A stretch of DNA of 64,000 nucleotides, taken from JBBSJZ01 sp041739875. GTDB taxonomy: Bacteria > Planctomycetota > Planctomycetia > Pirellulales > Pirellulaceae. The notes beneath the pieces were generated by a model. That model saw only the letters and a program-made list of their open reading frames with translations. It was not told the origin of the DNA and searched no databases. The DNA is taken from positions 12,554-76,553 of the forward strand of contig JBGSNA010000218.1 of assembly GCA_041739875.1 (NCBI GenBank), read 5' to 3'. Position numbers and translations under genes: made by a program. Shown piece after piece: positions 43,252 to 50,850 of the stretch (position 1 is the first letter of the stretch; each line of letters begins with the position of its first letter).

Positions 43252-43917
43252 ATGCTCATGGATATCACCTTTACCGTCTTGTTGGCGATGCTGCCGTTGG
43301 TCGCGTACCTCGGCACACTCGGTGCCGTTCGTGCGTCGGGCAGGGCATTAGTGACCACGGGCGGGCGTGACACCGCCGCACTTGCGGTGGCCGTCGCGGG
43401 ACTCGTGGCAGTTGGACCGCTGGAACTTTTCTTTCCTTCCATGAGTGCAGCAATCATGGGACCGCTCGTTTGGGTTCCACTCACGCTCCTGTATTCGCTT
43501 TGCGTGTCGCTTTACGTCATCGTTCGCCCCCAGCGGTTGGTGATTTACGGGCGATCGTCCGACCAAGTTTTTGACGCGGTCGTACGTGCCGCCAAAAAAA
43601 TCGACTCCGACGCGTTCGGTATCGCTGAAACGCATCACATCACCCTGCCAACGATCAACGTGAACCTGAGATTGGACGGCTATCGCGGACAGGACCCTTG
43701 CCAGGTGGTCGCTTTTGAGCCAAATTTGGCCCCAAAATTCTGGTCGACGTTACTTTCTTCGCTCCGTGAAGAAGTCCAGCAGATCCCGGCATCGACACCA
43801 AGACCCGCATTCGCAATGCTCTTGGTGGCCGTCGCCGTTGGCGGTTTTTTACTGTGGCAAGGAATCGACGACCGAGCGTTGGTGGTCGAGGGCTTCCGCG
43901 AATGGTTGTGGCGGTAA
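43252..43917 (+). CDS. Hypothetical membrane protein
   Basis: 221-aa protein with three N-terminal membrane segments (FTVLLAMLPLVAYLGTLGAV, LAVAVAGLVAVGPLELFF, MGPLVWVPLTLLYSLCVSLY). A soluble domain of about 95 residues follows (QVFDAVVRAAKKIDSDAFGI to LREEVQQIPA), and a final membrane helix (PAFAMLLVAVAVGGFLLWQG). No family is recognised. It starts shortly after the antiporter and ends 12 bases before efpL, so the three genes could form one transcript. The start at 43252 could instead be the ATG two codons later. Confidence 0.75.
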   Translation: MLMDITFTVLLAMLPLVAYLGTLGAVRASGRALVTTGGRDTAALAVAVAGLVAVGPLELFFPSMSAAIMGPLVWVPLTLLYSLCVSLYVIVRPQRLVIYGRSSDQVFDAVVRAAKKIDSDAFGIAETHHITLPTINVNLRLDGYRGQDPCQVVAFEPNLAPKFWSTLLSSLREEVQQIPASTPRPAFAMLLVAVAVGGFLLWQGIDDRALVVEGFREWLWR

Positions 43918-43929
43918 ACTTACGAAATC

Positions 43930-44493
43930 ATGTTAGCAAAAGAAATCAAAACAGGCACGGTGGTTGTCTTCGAAGGCAACCCCGTCATTATCGAGGGACT
44001 CAGCGTCCAATCGCCTTCGGCCCGTGGTGCGGCCACGCTCTACAAGTTTCGTGCACGCAACGTCGTTACCCGGAACAAGATCGATTTCGTCCTCAAGGGG
44101 ACCGAATCACTCACCGAAGCGGACTTCGGAAAGCGTGCCGTCCAGCTCATGTACACGGATGCAACTCAGATCTACTTGATGGATCAAGAGAACTTCCAAC
44201 AGTACGAGCTTCCACTCGAAGATGCTACGGAACAGATGCAATACGTCACGGAAGGCCTCGAAGGCGTCAAAGCTTTGATTTACAACGACGAGTGTGTCGG
44301 CATGGAAATCCCATCAACCATCGAGCTTACCATCAAGCAATGCGACCCAAGCGTGAAGGGCAACTCGGCAACGTCTCGGAGCAAACCTGCGGTCCTGGAA
44401 ACGGGACTTCAAATCCAAGTGCCCGAGTTCATCAAAGAAGGTGAGCGAGTCAAAGTGGATTCGCGAACCGGCGAATTCCTCTCACGAGCGTAA
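43930..44493 (+). CDS. efpL: EfpL (YeiP-type) elongation factor P paralogue
   Basis: 187-aa, three-domain EF-P-like factor that rescues ribosomes stalled on difficult peptide motifs. The N-terminal loop reads QSPSARGAATLYKF, the diagnostic pattern of YeiP/EfpL, with Arg32 where canonical EF-P has the modified Lys or Arg. The C-terminal OB domain ends TGLQIQVPEFIKEGERVKVD, also as in YeiP. The loop makes this EfpL rather than EF-P proper. The start is the ATG at 43930, and the gene follows a small membrane protein gene closely. A canonical efp elsewhere in the genome is expected but cannot be seen here. Confidence 0.9.
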   Translation: MLAKEIKTGTVVVFEGNPVIIEGLSVQSPSARGAATLYKFRARNVVTRNKIDFVLKGTESLTEADFGKRAVQLMYTDATQIYLMDQENFQQYELPLEDATEQMQYVTEGLEGVKALIYNDECVGMEIPSTIELTIKQCDPSVKGNSATSRSKPAVLETGLQIQVPEFIKEGERVKVDSRTGEFLSRA

Positions 44494-44886
44494 AGCCTCC
44501 GCTAGGGATTCGTCCTTAAATGGGTGGGGCAGGTTCCCAAGCTTCCCAAGATCGGAAGCTGGGCCGAGCGATTCGAGCGGCAATGCACAAATCGGACCTA
44601 GGCTGAGAACGAAGATTGGATCAACAATTCTCCAAACTTTCGAGAATCTGATCGAGAACTCGCATCCAAGTGCCGAACTACTCTTGCTGACTGCTTACGC
44701 AAGTCTAAAATCAAAGTGTGGGATTTGAAGAAAGTCCCTCACTGGCTTTGGCCGTTACTTTTCGGCAGAGGGATCATTATTTGGGTTCGCCAAGTCAACC
44801 ACGGCAAGTGCAGTAGCACGCCAAGACTTTCGCGTTTCTCCCAGCGGCTCCGCATTTGCCGCCGTCCGGTCAAAGCTTCCATAAAA
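44494..44886. other. Intergenic region ahead of a strong terminator
   Basis: About 390 bases without a supportable protein gene. Two overlapping plus-strand open frames (44441-44728 and 44716-45072) are featureless and I reject them. The region ends in a strong hairpin terminator far from the efpL stop, so it may be a long 3' untranslated region or hold an unannotated small RNA. Confidence 0.4.
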
Positions 44887-44930
44887 GCCGGTCGATTGAG
44901 TCTTCGGATTTCAGTCGACCGGTTTTTTTG
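44887..44930 (+). terminator. Strong rho-independent terminator
   Basis: CCGGTCGATTGA (from 44888) pairs with TCAGTCGACCGG (ending near 44922) with one G-T wobble, around a loop of about ten bases. Seven Ts follow directly. It is the best intrinsic terminator in the window. It lies about 390 bases after efpL and just before the gene at 44952. Confidence 0.88.
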
Positions 44931-44951
44931 TTGCCATCACGGTACACTTAG

Positions 44952-45503
44952 ATGCCGCAAGTTGCGAATGCCGAACATCTTCGAATCCTCATCCCATCCA
45001 AATCGCAAGTGTCCACCTCGGATTCCATTAACACGACCGACGCTTTGCCGCCTCGCATCGCTCCAACGCTAACGCTTTCCTCGCGAGGACTGTTGCTGTT
45101 GTTGCTTTTCGTCTGCTTGGTTCCGCTCGTTAGCCTGACGCTTTACGCGATGGTGTTTGGAAGAGCCGCTGAGCACAAACTGCCCGTTAACATCACGCTC
45201 GAACGTCGCTTCGTTGAAACACGCGACGGTACCGGTGCTGTACTGACCGACGTGGTGGTCGTCGAAAGCCTTGCCGACTTTGACATTCCAAATGTCACAC
45301 TCGATCTGAATGGCCAATATTTTCTCTACCAAGACGCACCGCTCAAAGCCGGTGATACCTTGGTGCTTCCACAACAGATCTTCGCGACGAAGAGCAATCA
45401 ACGCTTCACGCCTGGTCGCTACCCTATCGAGGACGTGACGGTTACTGGCAAGCTCCCCAGCGGCGCAAGAGGTGTCACCGAGACGCCGTTTCCTGTCCCT
45501 TAG
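44952..45503 (+). CDS. Single-pass membrane hypothetical protein
   Basis: 183-aa protein with a cytosolic N-terminus of about 45 residues, one strong membrane helix (GLLLLLLFVCLVPLVSLTLY), then an extracytoplasmic beta-rich domain (TDVVVVESLADFDIPNVTLD, NGQYFLYQDAPLKAGDTLVL). The soluble part resembles small Ig-like or FxLYD-type domains, but I make no firm assignment. It begins about 20 bases after the strong terminator, so its promoter must overlap or lie upstream of the hairpin. It ends 18 bases before the DUF952 gene, with which it is probably cotranscribed. Confidence 0.75.
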   Translation: MPQVANAEHLRILIPSKSQVSTSDSINTTDALPPRIAPTLTLSSRGLLLLLLFVCLVPLVSLTLYAMVFGRAAEHKLPVNITLERRFVETRDGTGAVLTDVVVVESLADFDIPNVTLDLNGQYFLYQDAPLKAGDTLVLPQQIFATKSNQRFTPGRYPIEDVTVTGKLPSGARGVTETPFPVP

Positions 45504-45521
45504 CATATTCCAGGGAGCAAG

Positions 45522-45863
45522 ATGAAGATCTACAAGATCCTGACACCCGCCCAGTGGTCCGCCTTTGAAAACGACTCACGGTTTACGGGTGCACCGATCG
45601 ACCTATCGGATGGATATATCCATTTTTCCACAGCCGAACAAGCCAAAGAAACAGTGGCCAAGCATTTCGCCGATCACAGCGAAATTGTGCTGCTTGAGTT
45701 GGATGCGGAGGCCTTTAGCCACGATCTGAAATGGGAACCTTCGCGCGGAGGCGCCTTGTTCCCACATCTGTATGCGACGTTGAACATCGAGTCGGTGCAA
45801 AGGTCGTGGACCATGAAACGTGGATCGAACGGGCAGTTCTCGTATCCTGACGAACTGAGTTAG
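45522..45863 (+). CDS. DUF952 protein
   Basis: 113-aa protein of the DUF952 family. The family pattern is clear: IYKILTPAQWSAFE at the N-terminus, DLSDGYIHFSTAEQAKETVA, then LKWEPSRGGALFPHLYATL. The histidine and arginine in the conserved core resemble those of ADP-ribosyltransferase-like folds to which this family has been compared; the function is not established. A good ribosome binding site (GGGAGCAAG) precedes the ATG at 45522. Its end overlaps the convergent epimerase gene by four bases. Confidence 0.88.
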   Translation: MKIYKILTPAQWSAFENDSRFTGAPIDLSDGYIHFSTAEQAKETVAKHFADHSEIVLLELDAEAFSHDLKWEPSRGGALFPHLYATLNIESVQRSWTMKRGSNGQFSYPDELS

Positions 45864-46876
45864 CCAGCCACGCCTTGCTTGTACTTTTGGAACCATTCGA
45901 TGAACGCGGCGATCCCTTCTCGAACCTGTGTTTTCGGACGCCATTGAGCGAGCCGTTCTGCACGATCGATGCTTGCCTCGGTGCTCGGCACATCGCCCAT
46001 TTGCAAAGGCAAGAAATTGATTTCGGCTTTCTTGCCTAATTCAGTTTCAATCGCACGGATGTACTCCATCAAGTCGACGCAATGATCACTCCCAAGATTG
46101 AAGATTGAATACGGTGCTCGCGATTCCGCAGGCGTCGGCTCATAGGTTGGTCCAGCCTCGTTCGCCGTGGGTGGCCGATCGATTATGCGAACGACACCGT
46201 CGACAATATCGTCGATATAGGTGAATGATCGTTTGTGATTGCCGTGATTGAACACGTCGATTGGTAAACCCTTAGCGATCCTCTCCGCGAAAAGGTAAAG
46301 CGCCATATCTGGCCGACCCCATGGCCCATAAACGGTAAAGAACCGCAACCCCGAAGTCGGGATCTGATACAGCGAACTGTAGGTATGCGCCATCAACTCG
46401 TTGGAACGCTTGGTCGCAGCGTAGAGACTCAGAGGATGATCCACCGCGTCATCCTCACTGAACGGCAATTTTGTATTGCCACCGTACACGGAACTGCTCG
46501 ATGCGTACACGAGGTGCTCGACGGCGTGATGTCGACATCCCTCGAGGATATGCAGAAAACCGACTAGGTTACTCTGGATGTACGCATGAGGGTTCTCAAC
46601 GGAATAGCGAACACCGGCTTGGGCAGCGAGATGTACGACCCGTTCTGGCTTGAAACGTTCGAAAACCGCCTCCATTGCGTCTCGATCTTCCACAGCCGAT
46701 CGAACGTCTTCAAACGACGTGAACGATTCAAGACGCTTCAGCCGAGCCTGCTTAAGCGATACGTCGTAATAATCATTGAGATTGTCAACACCAATGACCT
46801 CGTCGCCACGCTCCAATAGAACTTTGGCAACGTGATTGCCGATAAACCCGGCAGTCCCAGTGACAAGTACACGCAT
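45860..46876 (-). CDS. NAD-dependent epimerase, UDP-glucuronate 4-epimerase-like
   Basis: 338-aa extended short-chain dehydrogenase that interconverts UDP-sugars, probably UDP-glucuronate and UDP-galacturonate. The NAD motif is VTGTAGFIGNHVAKVLL, the active-site YxxxK is in LYAATKRSNELM, and GLRFFTVYGPWGRPDMALY and HGNHKRSFTYIDDIVDG are characteristic of the glucuronate 4-epimerase subgroup. I start at the ATG 46874-46876 because the Rossmann fold begins immediately; seven extra codons are open upstream. It likely supplies uronic acid for exopolysaccharide or cell-surface glycans. Confidence 0.92.
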   Translation of the reverse strand: MRVLVTGTAGFIGNHVAKVLLERGDEVIGVDNLNDYYDVSLKQARLKRLESFTSFEDVRSAVEDRDAMEAVFERFKPERVVHLAAQAGVRYSVENPHAYIQSNLVGFLHILEGCRHHAVEHLVYASSSSVYGGNTKLPFSEDDAVDHPLSLYAATKRSNELMAHTYSSLYQIPTSGLRFFTVYGPWGRPDMALYLFAERIAKGLPIDVFNHGNHKRSFTYIDDIVDGVVRIIDRPPTANEAGPTYEPTPAESRAPYSIFNLGSDHCVDLMEYIRAIETELGKKAEINFLPLQMGDVPSTEASIDRAERLAQWRPKTQVREGIAAFIEWFQKYKQGVAG

Positions 46877-46996
46877 CAATGAACCCTTAAGAAACAAAAC
46901 GACGTGACAGCAAGGCTATCCAATTTCGTCGCTAGTCTATCCTGAATCTGACCCGGCGTAATCCCAACCAGAATGCACTGTCGGACAAAGCCGTTC

Positions 46997-48691
46997 TCAG
47001 TTCGCACCACCGATGCTGACGAGTTGTTCGGGCTCGATCTTCAAGCGTTCCTTCAATTCAGCGACGCTTCTGGGGTACTCCGCGTGATTCTCCGCGAACT
47101 CGATCGAGAGATCCAATGCTTCGATAATCTTGCGAGTTTGCTTGTCAAAGTGCAAGAACGACCCCATCACGGTATGCGCGTACTCGAACTTCGTCGGGCC
47201 CATCATGGCGGCCCGAACAAAGTTTCGCATGTACAACCACCGCGTCCGCGGATCCGAAAGCATCCGCATCGTGATCACACAGAATCCACGGAACATACGC
47301 TTGAATTCCCACCAATTAGGAACGTGCTTGTTTTGAATCTGTAGGCGCGACGCCGTATCAATCACGCGGTCCATGAACGCTTGCGGGCCGTAGACATGGC
47401 TAATGATCGCTCGCAATTCTTTGTAGATCTCGACACGATCACGCTGGGTTACAAAGTTCAAACCGCTGGCCGTTTGGTCCTTTGACTCGTTGCTGCGAAG
47501 CTCATAGTCAACATTCGGTTCCGATAGCCATCGGTGGTTCGAATCAATCAAACGTCGCTCTTTGGAGAGCCGACGTGTGAGCTGGGTGTTCGGAAGCGCG
47601 CTCAGCAATCCGATCATCGATAATGAAATCCCGCTTTCTTGTATGAACTGGATCATCGGCTTGTCGGTTCCCGGCTTGTCCGTATCAAAGCCAATGATCA
47701 ACCCAGCGGCGACCGAGATACCGTTGGCGTAAATTTTGCGAACCCGTTCAATGATCGGGTGAACTGTGTTGATCCGCTTTTGAGTATGAATCAGTGTTTC
47801 CTCGTCAGGGGACTCAATCCCTAAAAACACATATCGAAATTGGGCGTCGCGCATGAGCTCCAAGAGTTCGTCGTCATCCGCAAGATTGATACTCGCTTCG
47901 GTCGAGAAGACGAAAGGATAGTTGCGACTCACGTTCCACTCCTTGAGCGCCTCAAGCAACGGCTTGATCAGCTTGCGATTGCCAATGAAGTTGTCGTCGG
48001 TGAAGTCGACCCAACCGCGATAGCCCAGTTGATAAAGACGTTCAAGTTCAGCGACAAACTGATCGGGGTTCTTCACGCGCGGTCGTCGGCCGAACAACTC
48101 GATGATGTCACAGAACTCGCAGTTGTATGGACAGCCCCGAGAGGACTGGACACCAACATGCAGATAGTCGTCAAACGAGATTAAGTCAAAACGCGGCACG
48201 GGTGTTTGGGTCACATCAGGCTTGTCCGCCGCTTCGAATACACCACAAGGGTTCCCACTTCGCCAAGCGTCGAGCCAAAGCGGGATCGAGCCTTCGCCCT
48301 CGCCAACAACGACGACATCTGCGTTCTCGTAAATCTGTGGCTGGCTCGTTGGATCCGGCCCACCGACGATGACGTACTTGCCCTCGGCGTTCGCTCGTCG
48401 CACTAGCTCAAGAATTCCTGGCTGTTGGGGAAGCATTCCACCCGTGCAAATCACATCGGCTTTCTGCCAAGTGTCTGCGTCGAGAGGTGCAACATTCAAA
48501 TCGACAAGGTCGAATTCCCAGTGCTGTGGGAGCAATGCGGCAACTGTCATTAACCCAAGGGGAGGTGCCGTCGCTTTGGCTCCGATGGCCCGAGCGCTTT
48601 CAACGAAGTTCCAATAATTGGTCGACTCGAATTCCGGCTGAATGAGAAGACACTTAATCGCGTCTTCTGGCTGCTTGCTTGGTATCGACAT
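46997..48691 (-). CDS. B12-binding domain radical SAM protein (DUF4070 type)
   Basis: 564-aa protein. The N-terminal part (about 1-170) is a cobalamin-binding-like Rossmann domain (KYVIVGGPDPTSQPQIY, ADVVVVGEGEGSIPLW). The radical SAM core follows, with the 4Fe-4S ligands in SSRGCPYNCEFCDI (CxxxCxxC), then GWVDFTDDNFIGNRKLIKPL and VFLGIESPDEETL. The C-terminal 130 residues match the DUF4070 extension. Relatives include methylases such as hopanoid 2-methylase HpnP, but the family is broad. A methyltransferase or carbon-carbon bond chemistry is likely and the substrate is unknown. It is divergent from the lipid-synthase cluster, separated by about 500 bases, so a link to lipid modification is possible but unproven. 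Confidence 0.88.
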   Translation of the reverse strand: MSIPSKQPEDAIKCLLIQPEFESTNYWNFVESARAIGAKATAPPLGLMTVAALLPQHWEFDLVDLNVAPLDADTWQKADVICTGGMLPQQPGILELVRRANAEGKYVIVGGPDPTSQPQIYENADVVVVGEGEGSIPLWLDAWRSGNPCGVFEAADKPDVTQTPVPRFDLISFDDYLHVGVQSSRGCPYNCEFCDIIELFGRRPRVKNPDQFVAELERLYQLGYRGWVDFTDDNFIGNRKLIKPLLEALKEWNVSRNYPFVFSTEASINLADDDELLELMRDAQFRYVFLGIESPDEETLIHTQKRINTVHPIIERVRKIYANGISVAAGLIIGFDTDKPGTDKPMIQFIQESGISLSMIGLLSALPNTQLTRRLSKERRLIDSNHRWLSEPNVDYELRSNESKDQTASGLNFVTQRDRVEIYKELRAIISHVYGPQAFMDRVIDTASRLQIQNKHVPNWWEFKRMFRGFCVITMRMLSDPRTRWLYMRNFVRAAMMGPTKFEYAHTVMGSFLHFDKQTRKIIEALDLSIEFAENHAEYPRSVAELKERLKIEPEQLVSIGGAN

Positions 48692-49155
48692 CAGGATCTC
48701 TTAAATAGTTTGCCGTAGTATCTGCACGGTAGGATCTGCACGTCTGTCCGTTAGAGACTGTCATTTTCTTGAAAGTCGGGTCCAGTTGATCCATCATCGA
48801 AAAAACACAGTCTCTTCAGGATGGTGAGTCACACCACCATAGTCGAGCCCTCGCGATCTAGGATAGGAATTTGGCTGAAGCTCAGCAAATCATTGCGATC
48901 TCGATCGAGTGCCGCGAGATCTTGCCGAGTACGCATAAACCCACCAAATTTCTGACCACCAAGCAATATCACGGACGCATGTCGTCCGTTTGAATCACCC
49001 GTCACGGCTTTCTCTTTAATCCCTATAATTGCCACTGGACATTTCCTAAGGGGAGAATTGTTCCGGTAATGAGGACTGAGACCGAACTGTAGACGGGGAA
49101 ATGCCGAACGGAGCCTACAATTTCCAGGATTCGCCAATAGACTGGCGGACGGGAG
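48692..49155. other. Divergent promoter region between radical SAM gene and lipid cluster
   Basis: About 460 bases that must carry the promoters of the radical SAM gene (minus) and the lipid-synthase operon (plus). A near-duplicate GTAGTATCTGCACGGTAGGATCTGCACG lies at about 48715-48742 (two ATCTGCACG copies 14 bases apart). A minus-strand open frame at 48829-49194 is not supported by any recognisable protein feature. No RNA gene is seen. Confidence 0.45.
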
Positions 49156-49215
49156 GTGAGCACCCAAAACACAAGCCTTCCTCCATTTCATCAAAAATTT
49201 GCCTTTTTGCCCCCT

Positions 49216-50850
49216 ATGCCTGAGACACGTCCCTACGTCCTCCTTACCGGATCAACCGGCATGGTCGGCGCACAACTGCTAGCACGGTTGATGCGACGTC
49301 ATGTGCCGGTCATTGCTCTGGTGCGTGGCAAAGGTGCTCAATCGTCCGAGGCACGAGTCAACGCAGTCCTCTCGCGGTTCGAACATGCCTGGAACCAGCG
49401 ATTGGGCCGACCGGCAATTTTGAATGGAGATATGGCGTCGCAGAGTTTGGGTTTGACGGCTCGCGACGAACGAATCATCCGGGAGAATTGCGGAACCGTA
49501 CTCCACTGCGCAGCCTCAATGAGCTTCCGCCCCGCAGTGGATTCACCGAACAACGAGCCATTCCGTACCAATGTTGACGGAACGGCCTCACTTTTGGAGC
49601 TTTGCAAGTCCGCATGGATCGACAAGTTCCATTATGTTTCCACAGCGTACGTATGTGGAGTCCGGTCGGGAGTCGCCCAAGAAGACGAACTCGATATTGG
49701 GCAAATGTTCGCAAACGACTACGAACGCAGCAAAGTTCGTGCGGAACAGTCTCTGCGTTCTTCACCAAGTCTCTCGAGCCTAACTGTCTATCGCCCGTCG
49801 ATCGTCATTGACTCGGATGGGAAATCGCCATTTGCTCAGGATCGCACGATCTATGGGGCATTTTCGCTCTTCCGCGCGTTGACTGCCAAATTTGGAATTC
49901 CCGAAAACGGTCAATGGTTTCGGAATCTCGGCTTTGAAGGCACCGAACGCAAGAACCTCGTCGAGGCTCAATGGGTGGCGGATGTCATCGATGGCATCTT
50001 TGCAACTCCGCGACTGCACGACGCGACGTATCACTTGACTGACAGTACCGGAACGTCCATCAATGAGATCGAAGCTGCCTTTCACCAAGTCGTTTCCAAG
50101 CCCAAAGTTCCCACGCCCAACCAGGTCGCCGCAAACGGCAACACAAAGCACTCGACCAGCACGAAAAACAACGGTTTCGCTAATCATCGCACAACATCTC
50201 CAGTCTCTCGTCCGTCAACATCGGAACATGATTTGATTGACACCATCGCAGCTCCCTATGTGCAAACGTTCTTGCCATATTTTAAAGATGACCCGGTCTT
50301 CGATCGCAGCCACCTTGCACGAGCTCTTGGAGAACTCGGACTTGCGGATCATCCGCATGTCGGGACAACAACGATCGCTTCTGTCGCGAGTGTCCAATTG
50401 AACCAGGAAAGTCCGGCGGAGTCACGAAAACGGGACCGCATCAAATCGCCCAAACCAGCCGACTTGGGTGATCGGCTACTCGAGAAACTGCGGGCTGGGA
50501 AAATCAATCACCACGTCGTTCACTCGGATATCGAGTCAACCAGCGACTGGGGCATTTTCATCACAGGACCTGAAGGTGGCGACTGGCGATTGAATCTCAA
50601 CGCGATGAGCGTTGTGCCGGCAGGCCAATCCTGTGCTAAGCGACTTTATTGTGACCTGGACATCTGGAATGAGCTGATCAAACGGCAGCGATGCGTATCC
50701 GAAGCACTCTCCAGCGGAAGACTGCTTTTCGAAATTGACGAGATTGAATTCAATGCTGCCGCTCGATCTACGCAGAGCGACATCGAACAACTTATTTCAC
50801 GGCTAGTTGACTATGTGAATCACGAAGTCCTGGAGCCACAACGTGACTAA
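49216..50850 (+). CDS. SDR/thioester-reductase-like protein with SCP2-like C-terminus
   Basis: About 544-aa protein. The N-terminal 290 residues form an extended SDR of the NAD_binding_4 / fatty-acyl reductase type: VLLTGSTGMVGAQLLARLM, YVSTAYVCG and the catalytic Y169-x3-K173 in DYERSK. Such domains (as in HetM/HglB and carboxylic acid reductases) release acyl chains from an ACP by reduction. A polar Asn/Thr/Ser-rich linker (about 300-345) and a C-terminal domain with LNLNAMSVVPAGQSCAKRLY and LSSGRLLFEID follow; the latter resembles an SCP2-like lipid-binding domain. Its stop lies eight bases inside the megasynthase gene, so the two are translationally coupled. A GTG at 49156 is an alternative start. 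Reductive release is inference. Confidence 0.78.
   Translation: MPETRPYVLLTGSTGMVGAQLLARLMRRHVPVIALVRGKGAQSSEARVNAVLSRFEHAWNQRLGRPAILNGDMASQSLGLTARDERIIRENCGTVLHCAASMSFRPAVDSPNNEPFRTNVDGTASLLELCKSAWIDKFHYVSTAYVCGVRSGVAQEDELDIGQMFANDYERSKVRAEQSLRSSPSLSSLTVYRPSIVIDSDGKSPFAQDRTIYGAFSLFRALTAKFGIPENGQWFRNLGFEGTERKNLVEAQWVADVIDGIFATPRLHDATYHLTDSTGTSINEIEAAFHQVVSKPKVPTPNQVAANGNTKHSTSTKNNGFANHRTTSPVSRPSTSEHDLIDTIAAPYVQTFLPYFKDDPVFDRSHLARALGELGLADHPHVGTTTIASVASVQLNQESPAESRKRDRIKSPKPADLGDRLLEKLRAGKINHHVVHSDIESTSDWGIFITGPEGGDWRLNLNAMSVVPAGQSCAKRLYCDLDIWNELIKRQRCVSEALSSGRLLFEIDEIEFNAAARSTQSDIEQLISRLVDYVNHEVLEPQRD

Noticed and set aside
44441..45072. Two plus-strand frames (95 and 118 aa) after efpL
   Set aside because: Basic, featureless products; the second overlaps the strong terminator and the next gene.
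48829..49194. 121-aa minus-strand frame in the divergent promoter region
   Set aside because: No recognisable motif, and it overlaps the start of the SDR gene and its upstream region. Kept only as intergenic sequence.
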